A DNA stretch of 64,000 nt, taken from Notospermus geniculatus. Taxonomy: Eukaryota; Nemertea; Pilidiophora; Heteronemertea; Lineidae. The notes under the pieces are model-generated. The model ran no database searches. It saw nothing but the letters and a program-made list of their open reading frames with translations, and was not told the DNA's origin. This document shows, piece after piece, positions 54,396 to 64,000 of the stretch. The stretch's first letter is position 1. Every line of letters starts with the position of its first letter. The DNA is taken from contig NMRB01000487.1 in the NCBI GenBank assembly GCA_002633025.1, positions 290,876 to 354,875 on the forward strand. Reading direction: 5' to 3'. The translations under genes were made by a program, and so were the position numbers.

Positions 54396-54646
54396 ATACT
54401 TTACTTTCGTCTGTCTAAGGTCCCTTCCACATATTCATGCCAGTAGAGGTCCCTTCCACATATTCATGCCAGTAGAGGTCTAGCCTCCTGGAATAATTAT
54501 ACAAAGGATAAGTCTATTCTATTCAACAAAAATGACCAATGGCCATGGTGCCAGCCAGTCATATTGAAAGACCTTTACCTTGGCCAGTGCATACATAATG
54601 AATTGGTGTTTAATGAAGGGACCTTAGACAGACGAAAGTAAAGTAT
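54396..54646. mobile_element. MITE with perfect 31-bp termini, TA target
   Basis: ATACTTTACTTTCGTCTGTC and its complement are perfect over 31 bp. If TA is taken as the target, the element starts CTTTACTTTCG, as expected for Tc1/mariner-type insertion. Inside, GGTCCCTTCCACATATTC with ATGCCAGTAGA is tandemly duplicated (54419-54476). Confidence 0.8.
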
Positions 54647-54728
54647 ATCGTTTATTGAATATTGCAACGTTTGGCTTGCCATATTCTGGACTTCAATAAA
54701 TGTGTTCAATGAAATGATTCAATGTAAA

Positions 54729-54945
54729 GCCTAGGTCACATATCCACTCCGGGGCCCGTACGGCGAGTAAAAACAGACATTTTGGCCAATTTGGCCAGTT
54801 TGATCTAGTTTAATTTCCGCTTATCCATTGAGGCGATTTCGGCATAATTCAGCTTCGATCTGAGTTTCAGTCTCAAAAATCCACACCAAGCCGCTGGGTG
54901 GGGAAAATCGTACGGCGCCCGGTGGCATTTGTGACCCAGGCTTAA
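54729..54945. mobile_element. MITE, same family as 49362-49548
   Basis: AGCCTAGGTCACATATCCAC and the right end TTTGTGACCCAGGCTT are the termini. CGAGTAAAAACAGACA and AAGCCGCTGGG are shared with the copy at 49362. Confidence 0.75.
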
Positions 54946-57429
54946 AGTTGTTCTTTTTTTCATGGAATCGGTCTCTGTAGCCTCCATTCTAACGCCATCA
55001 AGTTTATGTGCAAGAAGGCCTTACCCTTCATCACGTGATTGCGTTTGAGAAACAGGGAATGCATTCTGTTTCAGTTTCATGCTTTAATACATTACATGTA
55101 TATACCTCGTCATTCATCCGTTCTATCTTCGCAGCCAGAATTTCCGCCCACTTCATATGATCATTTTTTGTTGCGTTATTCGATTTCGTGCTTTCAACGA
55201 CTGCGCTGGTCAGTCGCCTGAAGATTGAGCGTGCTGATCTGTAACTCTCGATACGGACTTCCAGCCGCAGCGACTCATCGTCATACGTGAGTTGTTCCAG
55301 ACTTTCTGATGAGATTTGGCAGCATCTTTCAGTGTTGATACCCGATTAAAACTTCAGGTACAACGTCATACTCCACGCAGCGTTGAAATTGTTTGATACT
55401 TGGATGAAAATTTTAACACTGCCATTGACGCTAGATCGTCATCTTGAAAACCTTGANTTCTTCTGAAAACTCTTGAGTTTGTTCCTCTATTGGGGTTCGT
55501 CATCACCAAGGTTTATCTACAAGTATCGTTTTAGATATGTTTGTTTTTAGAAAATATGAACGTCATTTTAATAATTCAGACTTCATTCACACGAGTAAAC
55601 TGCAGATAACCATGGGTGTCAAATTACTTTTTGTTCTGCGGCATCGCAGATGTTCCCCAGGAAAGCCAACCTTGAAACTACGTGCCTCAGTCGAGCTAAC
55701 TGTAGCGATCTTGCGCTCCCGGATACAGGATTTTGGGTCCATGGCGTATACATCGTCTGCAGACTACATGTACTGATTCGACTTACAACAGCTTCCACTA
55801 AAAACCGCTTAAAGGGCTTTACTTAGTCAATATAAATAGCTTTATCAAAATGCACTCTCCATAACTCAGAGAACTGTACTATGGACTGTTCTATGATTCG
55901 CGATCACCAATAGCTAGCATGGTGCTTTATTTTTATTAATCATAGGAAATAGTAAATTATGATCTGACATCGGACGTTTATTCGTTGGTAAGATAAGAGA
56001 AGTTGCATCACCCCCCCCCCAAAAAAACACCCCCACTTGTAATAATAATACTAATAATAATTTATTATATTTAAGTGCTAGATTAATGATAAAATGTACA
56101 TTTTCTAAGCATTTTACAATATATAAAAATAGAAGAAAAAAAGAATTGAAATACAGGTGAAATACAGGGGATTTATGTCTTAACTAGGGACTTTCGGTGA
56201 GGCTCCGTATCATCAATCCGTATCACGTGTGCGCGGACGAATGCACCCCATCCAAGACCAGCAAACCGCAAATGTTAAACTGAATTACTGACATAAATAA
56301 CATAAGACTATCGAAAAGAACGTAAGGACATAAAACGAACATAAAAACAAAGGAGCTAAAAGAGAAAATTGAAAACTCGAGAAATGTGTTTCTGCTTACC
56401 ATTTCATAGTGGGACATAGCATAACAAACAGTGCAAAACTTAGCAAAGGGTCCCAAAACACGTCCAATCTTGCAGGGATAAAATCTTCAACTGAACTAAA
56501 AACCCAAATGTCCCAAAAGGGAAACTTAAACCCCACCCAGGTTATATAAAAGGTCACAGAAATGTCCACATCGATCAATAAATAAAGAAAGACAGAAAAG
56601 GGATCAATGGCACACTAACCAACGAACTACCTTCCGCTAAAAAAGAGCGGAGGGCGCTGAAATTTGGTATTTGTTAGTTTCTCGGGCGGACCCCCAAGTA
56701 CCCCAAATTAAAAAGAAATCGGGGACCTACCTGGAAAAAAGTGAGTGAGATGGGAAATTTTGACCCATAAACGAAGACAATCAAACAGACACCATCATGA
56801 CAATAGTACATTGTAATACAGAAATCAAGGATTGTGCAATGCTACCATGGCCACCACCATGTACAAAAAACAAAATAAACAGGGCATAGACCAACATGGT
56901 TTCACAATGAGCAGGAGAGGATGGGGGGGGGGGTTGCCAGCACAATCACCATAATGCAAAAATAAATCATGCTGAGACAAAGAAGGCTCTCATATATACA
57001 GTATGACCAACTAATAAAGTGTGTTGGTTGGGATGACAGCTATAGGATGCTAGATTCAGCAAAGGGCAGCAGGCAGCAGGTAGTGAAAGCTGTGAAATAT
57101 ACATGAGCATCAACCAAATCCATACACAAAATTTAATAACTTACCAAACTGTCAATTGCAAAGCTGCAATTTAAAAGATTCTGATATATCTCTGATTTAA
57201 CACGTATGTTGTTGGATTGTAAGTTTGTGTTCATGTTATCTTCGTCCATTTTTTAGTAGAGATGAATTTGTTTAAATGAAAAAAAGTTTAAATTTGTTTT
57301 ATATCAGAAACCAGCAACCATTCATTAGAATTATCAATATTACCTTACCACTTTACAATCCTTATTTTTCCCTATAATTGTTTTATATCTGAGATTTTGT
57401 AGTATGTAGTATGTTCTGGATTAGGAACA
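54946..57429. other. Non-coding stretch, AT-rich
   Basis: It contains an AAT microsatellite near 56040-56070, a poly-C run near 56009 and a single N at 55457. Short frames on both strands (55537-55776, 56223-56578) have no known motif. Part may be Polinton-derived, given the integrase remnant next to it, but I cannot show that. Confidence 0.4.
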
Positions 57430-57855
57430 CAATTCACTTCTTCTTCATAAAAATAACAATCAATAATTTTATTGTGGCAATCTTCGAGTTGGTAAACTGT
57501 AGGGTGAATATGATCTGATTTATTTTAAAGACCTCCTCCATGAAGTTAGGAAGATAACCTTTAGCAAAAATAGTTTTATACTTCGAAATTCTTACGCCGT
57601 CTCCAATCTTAAATTTGGAGTTACTCAGTGTTTCAAATAGGTGAACTCCATAGAGGCTGTATCAAACAGTTCCTTCATTCTCCACCTTTCTTGCATCAGT
57701 TGGTTTCTTCCCGATGCTTTATGAAATGAGTTGTTGTAACCTTTTACTAGATATAATCTAACTATTTATGTGCGTCTTTTGCTGTGAAATATTTCCACAT
57801 CTTTGTTTTCGAACTTCTGTTGAATCTCTCAACCACTGCAGCTTTCGTAGTGTCA
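57430..57855 (-). pseudogene. Polinton/Maverick integrase, C-terminal remnant
   Basis: On the minus strand the end of a Polinton-type integrase can be read in pieces. KAAVVERFNRSSKTKMWKYF is the conserved end of the catalytic core (VERFNR-TLKTKMW in the family), with the catalytic Glu in VERF. A stop follows AKDAHK. The chromodomain-like tail FKIGDGVRISKYKTIFAKGY and LPNFMEEVFKINQI is next, then after a further frameshift VYQLEDCHNKIIDCYFYEEE. There are at least three lesions over 420 bp. Other Polinton genes (polymerase B, ATPase, capsid) were not found. It is an old relic. Confidence 0.8.
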
Positions 57856-57887
57856 GGTTATGCGGAGAACTATTAGAGCTGCGTTCA

Positions 57888-58650
57888 CACTGGAGGTTTA
57901 TTCCGAATTGAAACCGAAAATAAGGCTTAATCCGCATTAAGCGTTCACACTCAGTTCGCTTTCAACCGAACTGAATCCGAAATAACGAGTTCGGTTCTTT
58001 GATGCGAATTGAATTCGGAATAACCAATCCGCATCAGTTAATTGAGTTTGTGACAAGGTGACGTCGTCACGCCATCCGAATTAACCCCTAGTATCATCAT
58101 CATCATCATCATCATCGTCAGGTCCAAGGACTAGGTTAGTCCTGTTAACCGTTGTTACGTTAGGATACTGGTTACTAAGTCGTTTGCGCATGCGGTATGT
58201 GTATTGTGGAGTGGAGTAGACAGCAGGCCAGATATATCGTTAGATTTTCGTTACGTATCGATATAGTTCATAATTTGCCGTAAGCTTATTCAAGTTCTGG
58301 AGTGGTAAATCTCCTATCTCTCCATTCTTTATCGAGTCTTCCTTTAAAAATGTTGAGTGTCTTTGAACACACTGTTCCATCACTTAGCGCATTCCAACTA
58401 TTTATGACTCAGTGTGAAAAACTAGCTCGATGAATCTCAGTCCTTGCATTAGGTTTCACAAGTTTGGCACTATGACCCCGAGTTCGCCTGTCCTGGTTTA
58501 GTAGAAATAGCTCATCACAATTACCACGACAGATGCCATTAAGGTACTTGTATATGAACGCAGCGCTTTTAATTCGATATAACGAATTCGAATTCTGGAG
58601 ACCGATATACGGAATTCGAATTGAATTCTCATTCAGTGAGAACGTAGCTT
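57888..58650. mobile_element. MITE interrupted by a LINE fragment
   Basis: AGCTGCGTTCACACTGGAGG at the left and AGTGAGAACGTAGCTT at the right look like the two ends of one element rich in CCGAATT and GAATTCG words. The block 58091-58562 between them is a LINE remnant with an (ATC)n tail. Confidence 0.55.
58091..58562 (-). pseudogene. LINE reverse transcriptase C-terminal remnant
   Basis: On the minus strand AFIYKYLNGICRGNCDELF, LNQDRRTRGHSAKLVKP and ARTEIHRASFF are read in one frame, followed after small shifts by a segment resembling VGMRLSDGT-CSKTLNIFKGRLDKEW. This is the far C-terminus of a CR1-like LINE RT (the RTRGHS...FKGRLDKEW pattern). A (GAT)n microsatellite at 58091-58117 forms the 3' tail. 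Stops and frameshifts are present. Confidence 0.7.
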
Positions 58651-59395
58651 ATGTTATTTTTAGTTAGTAATGTAGCTCCCAATTGATTTGGCCAATATTT
58701 TGCGTACTTTTGTCCCTCACCACGGGGAAACTAAACACCAAATTTCAGTGCAATCCGCCGATCCCCGCCTTGGCACTTTCTACATGGTCTATTCGTGGAC
58801 GTACACTTAAATGAGCACGGTATTGGATCTCGAATGCGTCATTTGACTGCCGACGTAGAGGGAGCCACCTAGCGACAGTAAGACGAACTAAAAACGCATT
58901 ACAAAAGGTACGTATTTAATCGGGTCAAGTCGCAAACAACGTAGATGTAGTTAGTCCCTGGGTTGGAGAGTGGCACGGTGGCGCCGGCTATCGAGACAAA
59001 GTGACAATACCGCAATCTGAACGTCAGAACGATTTATACCAGCATCGTAACTCTGACGTATGAACGGCGCCGCAATATTGATCGAGACCGCACTACTTGC
59101 GGAAACCATGGAAACGGATAGTGATTGATAACAAACATGGCAGCGCCCTGCTCATGTCGATGTTGTAATTTGTTCATGTTTTAAGTCGTACTGTATTTTT
59201 GTAACTTACTCTTGGCTTACGCTAATCTTCAAAGTTTGCATGCATTGTACACAGGTTGCAGTGTTGTCATACATGTCACCCAAATCCACCGGATAGCCCG
59301 TCGCATGAACCAATAACAATAAGGCAATAAATGATTTTTTTTTCAATAAAAATCGTTGCAAAATGCGCAGTTAACCACTCAAATGTTTTTATATT
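58651..59395. other. Nothing recognised
   Basis: Mixed-composition DNA without a clear frame or inverted repeat. A GAGACCGCAC/TGGAAACGGATAG segment near 59090 has no match that I know. Confidence 0.35.
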
Positions 59396-59813
59396 TACTG
59401 TATCCGATGTGTTTAGTGGCCGCGGCCAAAAAGATCGTCATGCCTAGATTTTCTAATTATGCACGTTCCCGGCCACCAAGTAGAGCGCATAGGCGTAACA
59501 AATGTCATTGAAGCCTAACTTTACATAACCACATTGGTCAGACGTCCCATGTCGAGTTTTCTTATAAACGAAAAGCGATTAACAGCATGCTTCAGGGTCA
59601 AGCTTCAATAAATCATGTTTCAATGAACTCGGTATGTCATTTTCTCTTCAGTTCTCCATGCCGAAGTTGTTGTCGAACAGTGACCCTTGTAGGATTGCGT
59701 TTCATTCACTACTACGGGGTCACATTTTATAACTTGCCGGGAACGTGTGTAATGAGAAAATCTAGGCACCACGGTCTTCCCCGCGGCGGCCACTAAACAC
59801 ATCGGATACAGTA
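59396..59813. mobile_element. Foldback element
   Basis: TACTGTATCCGATGTGTTTA and the right-end complement are perfect over about 35 bp, continuing into GTGGCCGC. Further pairing includes CGTTCCCGGC and TTGCCGGGAACG. There is no ORF; the minus-strand frame at 59620-60069 crosses its edge and is not a gene. Confidence 0.75.
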
Positions 59814-59956
59814 TATTCATTGCGAGGTTACTCATTTTTTGCAAACAAACATCTGTTAAATAAAAAAAATATATGTGAACTATTTCCAGTCTACGCAAAG
59901 CTACAACCACATCACTTCTGACCTGTTCACCGACCATGCCACGTCCGTTGTCCGTA

Positions 59957-60122
59957 AAGGGCGGCGCACACGAGCGACAATTTTGACCGATTTGTCGGCC
60001 GACTTGGCTTCCGACCGCCAAAGCGACAAGATTTGGCGCTTCTGATTGGCTGATGTCTAGTCGCACCACCAGTCTCGTCGGCGGTCGCCCAGATTTAGTC
60101 GCTCGTGTGCGACGCCCTTTAC
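59957..60122. mobile_element. MITE with GTAAAGGGC-GCGCACACGAGCGAC ends
   Basis: The left end GTAAAGGGCGGCGCACACGA and the right end TCGTGTGCGACGCCCTTTAC pair. Inner CGACAAATCGG-like words also pair. It lies 140 bp upstream of the PAN-lectin start codon, so it may be part of that promoter region. Confidence 0.8.
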
Positions 60123-60262
60123 CAACGCCGCGGAAACAAACAATGCTGTCGTGCGTGTGTCGCTGGAAAATCGTCGTGATGGAATCTTAGCCTAATACGA
60201 CTTTATATTTCCTTCAGATCGACCGTTTTTCAACCACCACACATTTTGTGAGCTCAGAAAAA

Positions 60263-60584
60263 ATGCAACAAACTAATTCTAAGGTACTCTTGTGGACGAT
60301 ATGTTACATAGGCCTATGGTTTCAACTCGGAGAAGGACGCTTTGAATTGCGATTCGCACACATAGAGAAAGCCAACCAGTTTGCTGAAACCAAATACATG
60401 TAAAAATGGGCTATCGATAGAAAAGTTGAGGTTAGAACCCAGATCGAGTGTGTATTGGAATGTTTGGAACGAGCAACCTGTACTGGTTACATTTGTCAGA
60501 GGAACGACTGCACATTATTTACATTATCTGAGCGTGCAGTCCCGACAGTGACTCAAAAATTGAATGCAAAAATAGTACGCATAG
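60263..60584 (+). pseudogene. PAN-lectin gene, exon 1 (signal peptide, PAN), stop at codon 47
   Basis: ATG at 60263 starts a signal peptide (KVLLWTICYIGLWFQLGEG), followed by RFELRFAHIEKANQF and then the PAN core VRTQIECVLECLERATCTGY, ICQRNDCTLFTLSE. The CxxxC...C...C spacing is that of PAN/apple domains. TAA at 60401-60403 interrupts the frame between AETKYM and KWAIDRK; the frame is open on both sides and runs to the donor CGCATAG|GTGGGT at 60584 (phase 1). No plausible intron would remove the stop. The gene is either a pseudogene, a null allele or misread at one base. A MITE lies just upstream. Confidence 0.7.
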
Positions 60585-61116
60585 GTGGGTCATATTTTGT
60601 TTTATGACGCGCGGATACCGTCACATCACCAATAATATACAGTTGTATAATTATAGTGTTATATAATTAATTTCGTAGTTGCCTTATTATTTTTGGTGAC
60701 ATTTCACTTTTCTTGCGTCTAATTTTTTACAAAATATTTTGTTTCTCTCGAAATACATTTCAAGTTAGAAAAATATTTTTGCAGATACCAAATTATTTTT
60801 GTAAGTGTTAAAATATTCGGTAATTCTCGGTTGAGATCGATATTCAATCGATTAACCATAAAAATTGCGCTTGATTGCAACGACATATTTTATTGGTTGC
60901 CCGAAGTTATCTTCTGTGAAATCCGATGAAAAGCGGAAATGGACGCCTATTTTCATTTACAAAATTCGAATATTGCGAATGCAATTTTTTTTGTAGTTGC
61001 AAAATTATTTTTGTGCATGTGAAATTATTTCTCTAACTCATGACGGTATCCACGCGTGATAGCAACAGACTTCCAGGATTATATTATATAGAAGGTCGTG
61101 AAAATGCAACTAGACA

Positions 61117-61610
61117 TTGTTTATGACATCCTGCGTACAAAGCTCAATTCACATCAAGCCACTCACAAAGGCAAGGCCAAGGCAACGTTTTTTTTTGATT
61201 GATGAGTTTATGTGTTTTCCAATACTTGCTTTTGTCGAACGGAAGGGCTGCATGGCAAAGCAGGCAAAATCCGATTCAGGTTATTTTGATATCCTGATAA
61301 AGATGTATTTGCAAAGTTCACCGATTTCCGCACATTTCGATACCAATTTCAGTGTGGTGGTAATTTTATTCGGCAAATGTGGGCATTCAAAATATGACTT
61401 TTAAAGGGACCCAATTCGCAGCATCGCCGCAGGCATTTTGATGTGCCAAATTACACCGATCTGTTGGCCTGAGAATCTAGCTTTGACATGTATTGCCAAG
61501 TAAATGCAAGAAACATCAACATTTGAAAACCCGTAGGTTGGCAGTTGCCAGCGCCACCTTTGATGAAATGAACGCACTGATACGAGCCTAACTACATGTA
61601 ACCTTTAACC
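61117..61610. other. Intron sequence of PAN-lectin gene
   Basis: The frame at 61117-61404 is open but shows no motif. It lies inside the presumed 2.1-kb intron between the PAN and lectin exons. The rest of the intron is filled by two foldbacks (61611-61987 and 62039-62578). Confidence 0.45.
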
Positions 61611-61987
61611 TTTAAAGGGACTAGGAAAAATTTTTCAAGCTTCGGTTATTACAAAATGCTAGTCTTTCATGATAAATTCCCACCGTCTTTTCAATTAAAG
61701 GTTAATTACTGGCACGCAGACAAATCAGTCATCACCACACCATGGAGAATTCACCACGTCACTGGGAACCTCTCGCTGTATGTTTTGTATGGAGCGAGCT
61801 TGTACTCTATTATGTTGATTAGGTTCCCAGTGACGTGGTGAATGCTCCATGGTGTGGTGATAAGTGATTTATCTGGGTGCCAGTAATTAACAGTTAATTG
61901 AAAAAGTGAATTGACATTGGGAATTTATCATGAAAGACTAGCATTTTGTAATAACCGAAGCTTGAAAAAATTTTCCTAGTCCCTTTA
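61611..61987. mobile_element. Foldback element in intron
   Basis: AAAGGGACTAGGAAAAATTT and its complement begin arms of about 75 bp, followed by a second matched pair, CATCACCACACCATGGAG. There is no ORF. Confidence 0.8.
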
Positions 61988-62038
61988 GGTTGCCTAAGTG
62001 ACTTAGGTTGCTTTGGCTTGCAATCCTCCATCTGCAGC

Positions 62039-62578
62039 TACACTCCTTTCGCAGTGTCTTCTCACTCATACCTATCGTTCATAGACACTGCTTACAATAG
62101 CCAGATTCCCGCCGATTTACCGCATGATGGCAGCACTAGTCAGCGGCCAAACAGCACCGGCGTTGCTCCGTGCTTCGGCCTGTTTACAAGATCAATCAGT
62201 ATACAAACAGAATAATCTCGTATAGAGCGCCGTTATCCACTTCTTTAGCGATGTTTCAAAACAAAAAAGGCACGAGCTAAACACTGAAAAGTGCAAAGTG
62301 ATACTGCATGCTGGACACGGCGGGGGGCAGCCATTGCTGTTGTTGTAGACTAGTCGTGCTACGTCATAATGCAACTGTCCCATATAAAATGCTTTCCGAC
62401 GAGTGACCAGTCTGCCGTGGTTGTCAAGGACGCTGACAGTGAACCAATCAGAAAATGTTTCATGTATTTCGTTAGTTACGCAAACGCCCTCTAGTGGTAA
62501 ATCGGCGGGAATCTGGCTATTGTAAGCAGTGTCTATGAACGATAGGTATGAGTGAGAAGACACTGCGAAAGGAGTGTA
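62039..62578. mobile_element. Foldback with 8-bp target duplication in intron
   Basis: TACACTCCTTTCGCAGTGTC and its complement begin arms of about 90 bp. TCTGCAGC is repeated directly at 62031-62038 and 62579-62586. An 8-bp duplication fits hAT and related groups. Confidence 0.8.
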
Positions 62579-62701
62579 TCTGCAGCCAACAAAACTTTGC
62601 CATTTGGTCACAAATCAATAACTTCACTGAAATTGCTATGATGGTAAGGGAAGATCGTTGCCGATAATAGGTGAAAAATATGTCTGTTTTGTTCTTCAAA
62701 G

Positions 62702-62887
62702 GAGTGCATTACAAGGAGATCGACGACAGCAATGGGAAATCTTACATGTACGACATAATCATCACGTCCCCGCCACTCAAATTCGATAATGCGCGGAAGA
62801 GCTGCATCAGTAAGCAAGGACGACTGGCTGAAACAGAGAGGTATGCCGAGTTCGAGGCTCTCCGGGCGTATGTGAAATCACACCATG
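62702..62887 (+). CDS. PAN-lectin gene, exon 2 (first half of C-type lectin domain)
   Basis: The acceptor TTGTTCTTCAAAG ends at 62701; the exon starts in phase 1 and so fits the PAN exon donor exactly (G+GA). It encodes GVHYKEIDDSNGKSYMYD, then FDNARKSCISKQGRLAETER and YAEFEALRAYVKSHH. The pattern a-x-x-C-x-x-x-G-G-x-L-A, then E-x-x-L, is the first helix pair of a C-type lectin domain. The donor CATG|GTAAAT is at 62887, again phase 1. Confidence 0.8.
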
Positions 62888-62998
62888 GTAAATATCCTTG
62901 GTGCAATGATCCGGGGCAAAAAATTTCCCAACGGGGGACAAGAAGGGCATAGGCTATAGTATATCGTCTTGTTAGAGAGATATGTCCTTCTTTTTCAG

Positions 62999-63252
62999 TT
63001 GAGGATGGTTGTTGGATAGGTGGAATTGATCATGATGGCAAAAGCCAGGTATATGACTGGCTAACAAGCAAACGCCGTATTGACCTACCTGCTGATGCTT
63101 GGAGCCCAGGGGAACCAAACGTAAAAGATCGCCCACAACCCTTTCTAGTTTTGTGGAAAGTATTCGATTTCAAATTAGACAATAATGTTGACACTGAGAT
63201 AAGTTGCTACATTTGCGAGTATTACTATATGCATAATAGCTCGCCCACCTGA
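62999..63252 (+). CDS. PAN-lectin gene, exon 3 (second half of C-type lectin domain)
   Basis: The acceptor TCCTTCTTTTTCAG ends at 62998, and the phase matches exon 2. The exon reads VEDGCWIGGIDHDGKSQVYD, W, LPADAWSPGEPNVKD and EISCYICEYYY, ending at TGA 63250-63252. WIGG, the W-x-PGEPN motif and the C-Y-I-C-E end are C-type lectin hallmarks. EPN is the motif of mannose-type calcium sites, but the usual WND partner is not visible, so sugar binding is uncertain. The whole three-exon gene would give 253 residues: signal peptide, PAN, lectin. Confidence 0.85.
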
Positions 63253-63266
63253 GACCCTTAGCATAA

Positions 63267-63397
63267 GGGTTGGTTCATACTCCGTCCGGATTTTACGCCG
63301 ACTATGCTCAATTTCAGTGTGTGTGCACATTCACGTCTTGGAAACCTGCGATCAGTTTCATGCGCTTGACGGTCCGCCAGCAAGTATGAATTGGCCC
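63267..63397. mobile_element. Harbinger-like MITE, TAA duplication
   Basis: GGGTTGGTTCATACTCCGTC and the right end AAGTATGAATTGGCCC are complementary; TAA lies at 63264-63266 and 63398-63400. It begins 14 bp after the lectin stop codon and must sit in its 3' UTR. It is related to the CTTCGACGC family at 53661. Confidence 0.75.
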
Positions 63398-63757
63398 TAA
63401 GACCAGGATTTGCCATGGTTGCCAACTCGGACATGTATGACTTGGAAACACACATCTCTCTAGCTTGTGTGGCGGAACAGTTATTAGTGAGGTTTCGCAA
63501 ATCTGACGAAACACTAAGTACGAAATACGAAATTCAACTTCATTTCCAGGACCTAATGTATTTCTGGAAATGGTTGGTGCCACAACTGTCCCTGCTGCCA
63601 GTGCGTCTTTTAGCATATCATGCAGGATTTTTGGTCTGTAGTGCATGCGCAGTCCGCAAAACACTTACCGCGCCATCTATCGCCCGTTTTATAACGAGTA
63701 ATTGCCGAGCTTATTGCGCTTACACCAATCTAAAAGCCCGGGTGACACACGTCAAAC

Positions 63758-63840
63758 ACGCGGTTTTCAAACATGGGTCTATTACGGCAAAAAAATAGNA
63801 CGCGGTTTTCAAACATGGGTCTATTACGGCAAAAAAATAG
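63758..63840 (+). repeat. 41-bp direct duplication around an N
   Basis: ACGCGGTTTTCAAACATGGG and the 21 bases that follow are present twice, at 63758-63798 and 63800-63840, with a single N between them. This looks like two reads or contigs joined without merging their overlap. Confidence 0.8.
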
Positions 63841-64000
63841 TTGTACGCGCAAGAAACCTGGGGTTTTCGTGGGTTAAGGATAGGTGGAAGTCAAGGAGGA
63901 TCGGACAAGCGGTCACGTGATGTTTCTGCTAAGGTCAAGGTCATGTAAACAAACGCACGTGGTTACTCAGTGCAAATCAGCGTAATTTGAAGGCTGATTT

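Noticed and set aside
56223-56578. Two hydrophobic minus-strand frames (77 and 60 codons)
   Set aside because: Phe-rich translation of AT-rich DNA; no start context, no motif, no splice partner.
59620-60069. 149-codon minus-strand frame
   Set aside because: It spans the edges of two MITEs (59396-59813 and 59957-60122), so it cannot be an ancestral gene.

Overview
The window is animal nuclear DNA. Genes are split by GT-AG introns, coding density is very low, and nearly every kilobase carries eukaryotic transposable elements: DIRS, BEL/Pao, CR1/jockey-type LINEs, tRNA-derived SINEs, Polinton, and many palindromic MITEs. The mix of repeats, the abundant AGGCCTA and ACATGTA words, and secreted LamG, PAN and C-type lectin genes suggest a marine invertebrate, most likely a deuterostome such as an echinoderm, hemichordate or lancelet. 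I cannot name the species. Four single Ns (20492, 38325, 55457, 63799) suggest a draft assembly.

Layout. 1-11.5 kb is non-coding and dominated by inverted-repeat elements. 11.9-16.0 kb is a nest: a dispersed repeat holds a TIR element with an 8-bp target duplication, which holds a broken LINE; next to it is a 1.7-kb foldback whose two arms carry opposed tRNA-like pol III sequences. 17.4-18.8 kb is a BEL/Pao gag remnant. 21.72-28.33 kb is a structurally complete DIRS retrotransposon (inverted termini, internal complementary region, gag-like ORF, RT/RNase H/methyltransferase, tyrosine recombinase) damaged by a 951-bp tandem duplication inside RT. 28.7-29.8 kb is the 3' end of a second LINE on the minus strand. 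30-35.9 kb holds foldbacks, a SINE and TIR elements with internal minisatellites.

35.9-51.7 kb is the most gene-like part: three tandem, minus-strand copies (A, C, B from left to right) of a two-exon gene for a secreted protein with a laminin-G/concanavalin-like domain followed by a PAN/apple domain. A trace of a fourth copy (D) lies at 32.2-32.65 kb. Every copy is damaged in a different way: a stop in the LamG exon (A), loss of the LamG exon plus an indel in PAN (C), a stop in PAN and an interrupted 5' end (B). At 60.26-63.25 kb a plus-strand gene joins a signal peptide, a PAN domain and a C-type lectin domain through matching phase-1 introns, also with one early stop. Together they look like a birth-and-death cluster of secreted recognition proteins.

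Between these, 52.1-53.4 kb holds a spliced gag-like gene of unknown family. Its last intron looks like a transposon insertion whose target-site duplication supplies the 3' splice site. 57.4-57.9 kb is a broken Polinton integrase and 58.1-58.6 kb a LINE relic inside a MITE. No rRNA genes, CRISPR arrays or bacterial-type operons were seen.
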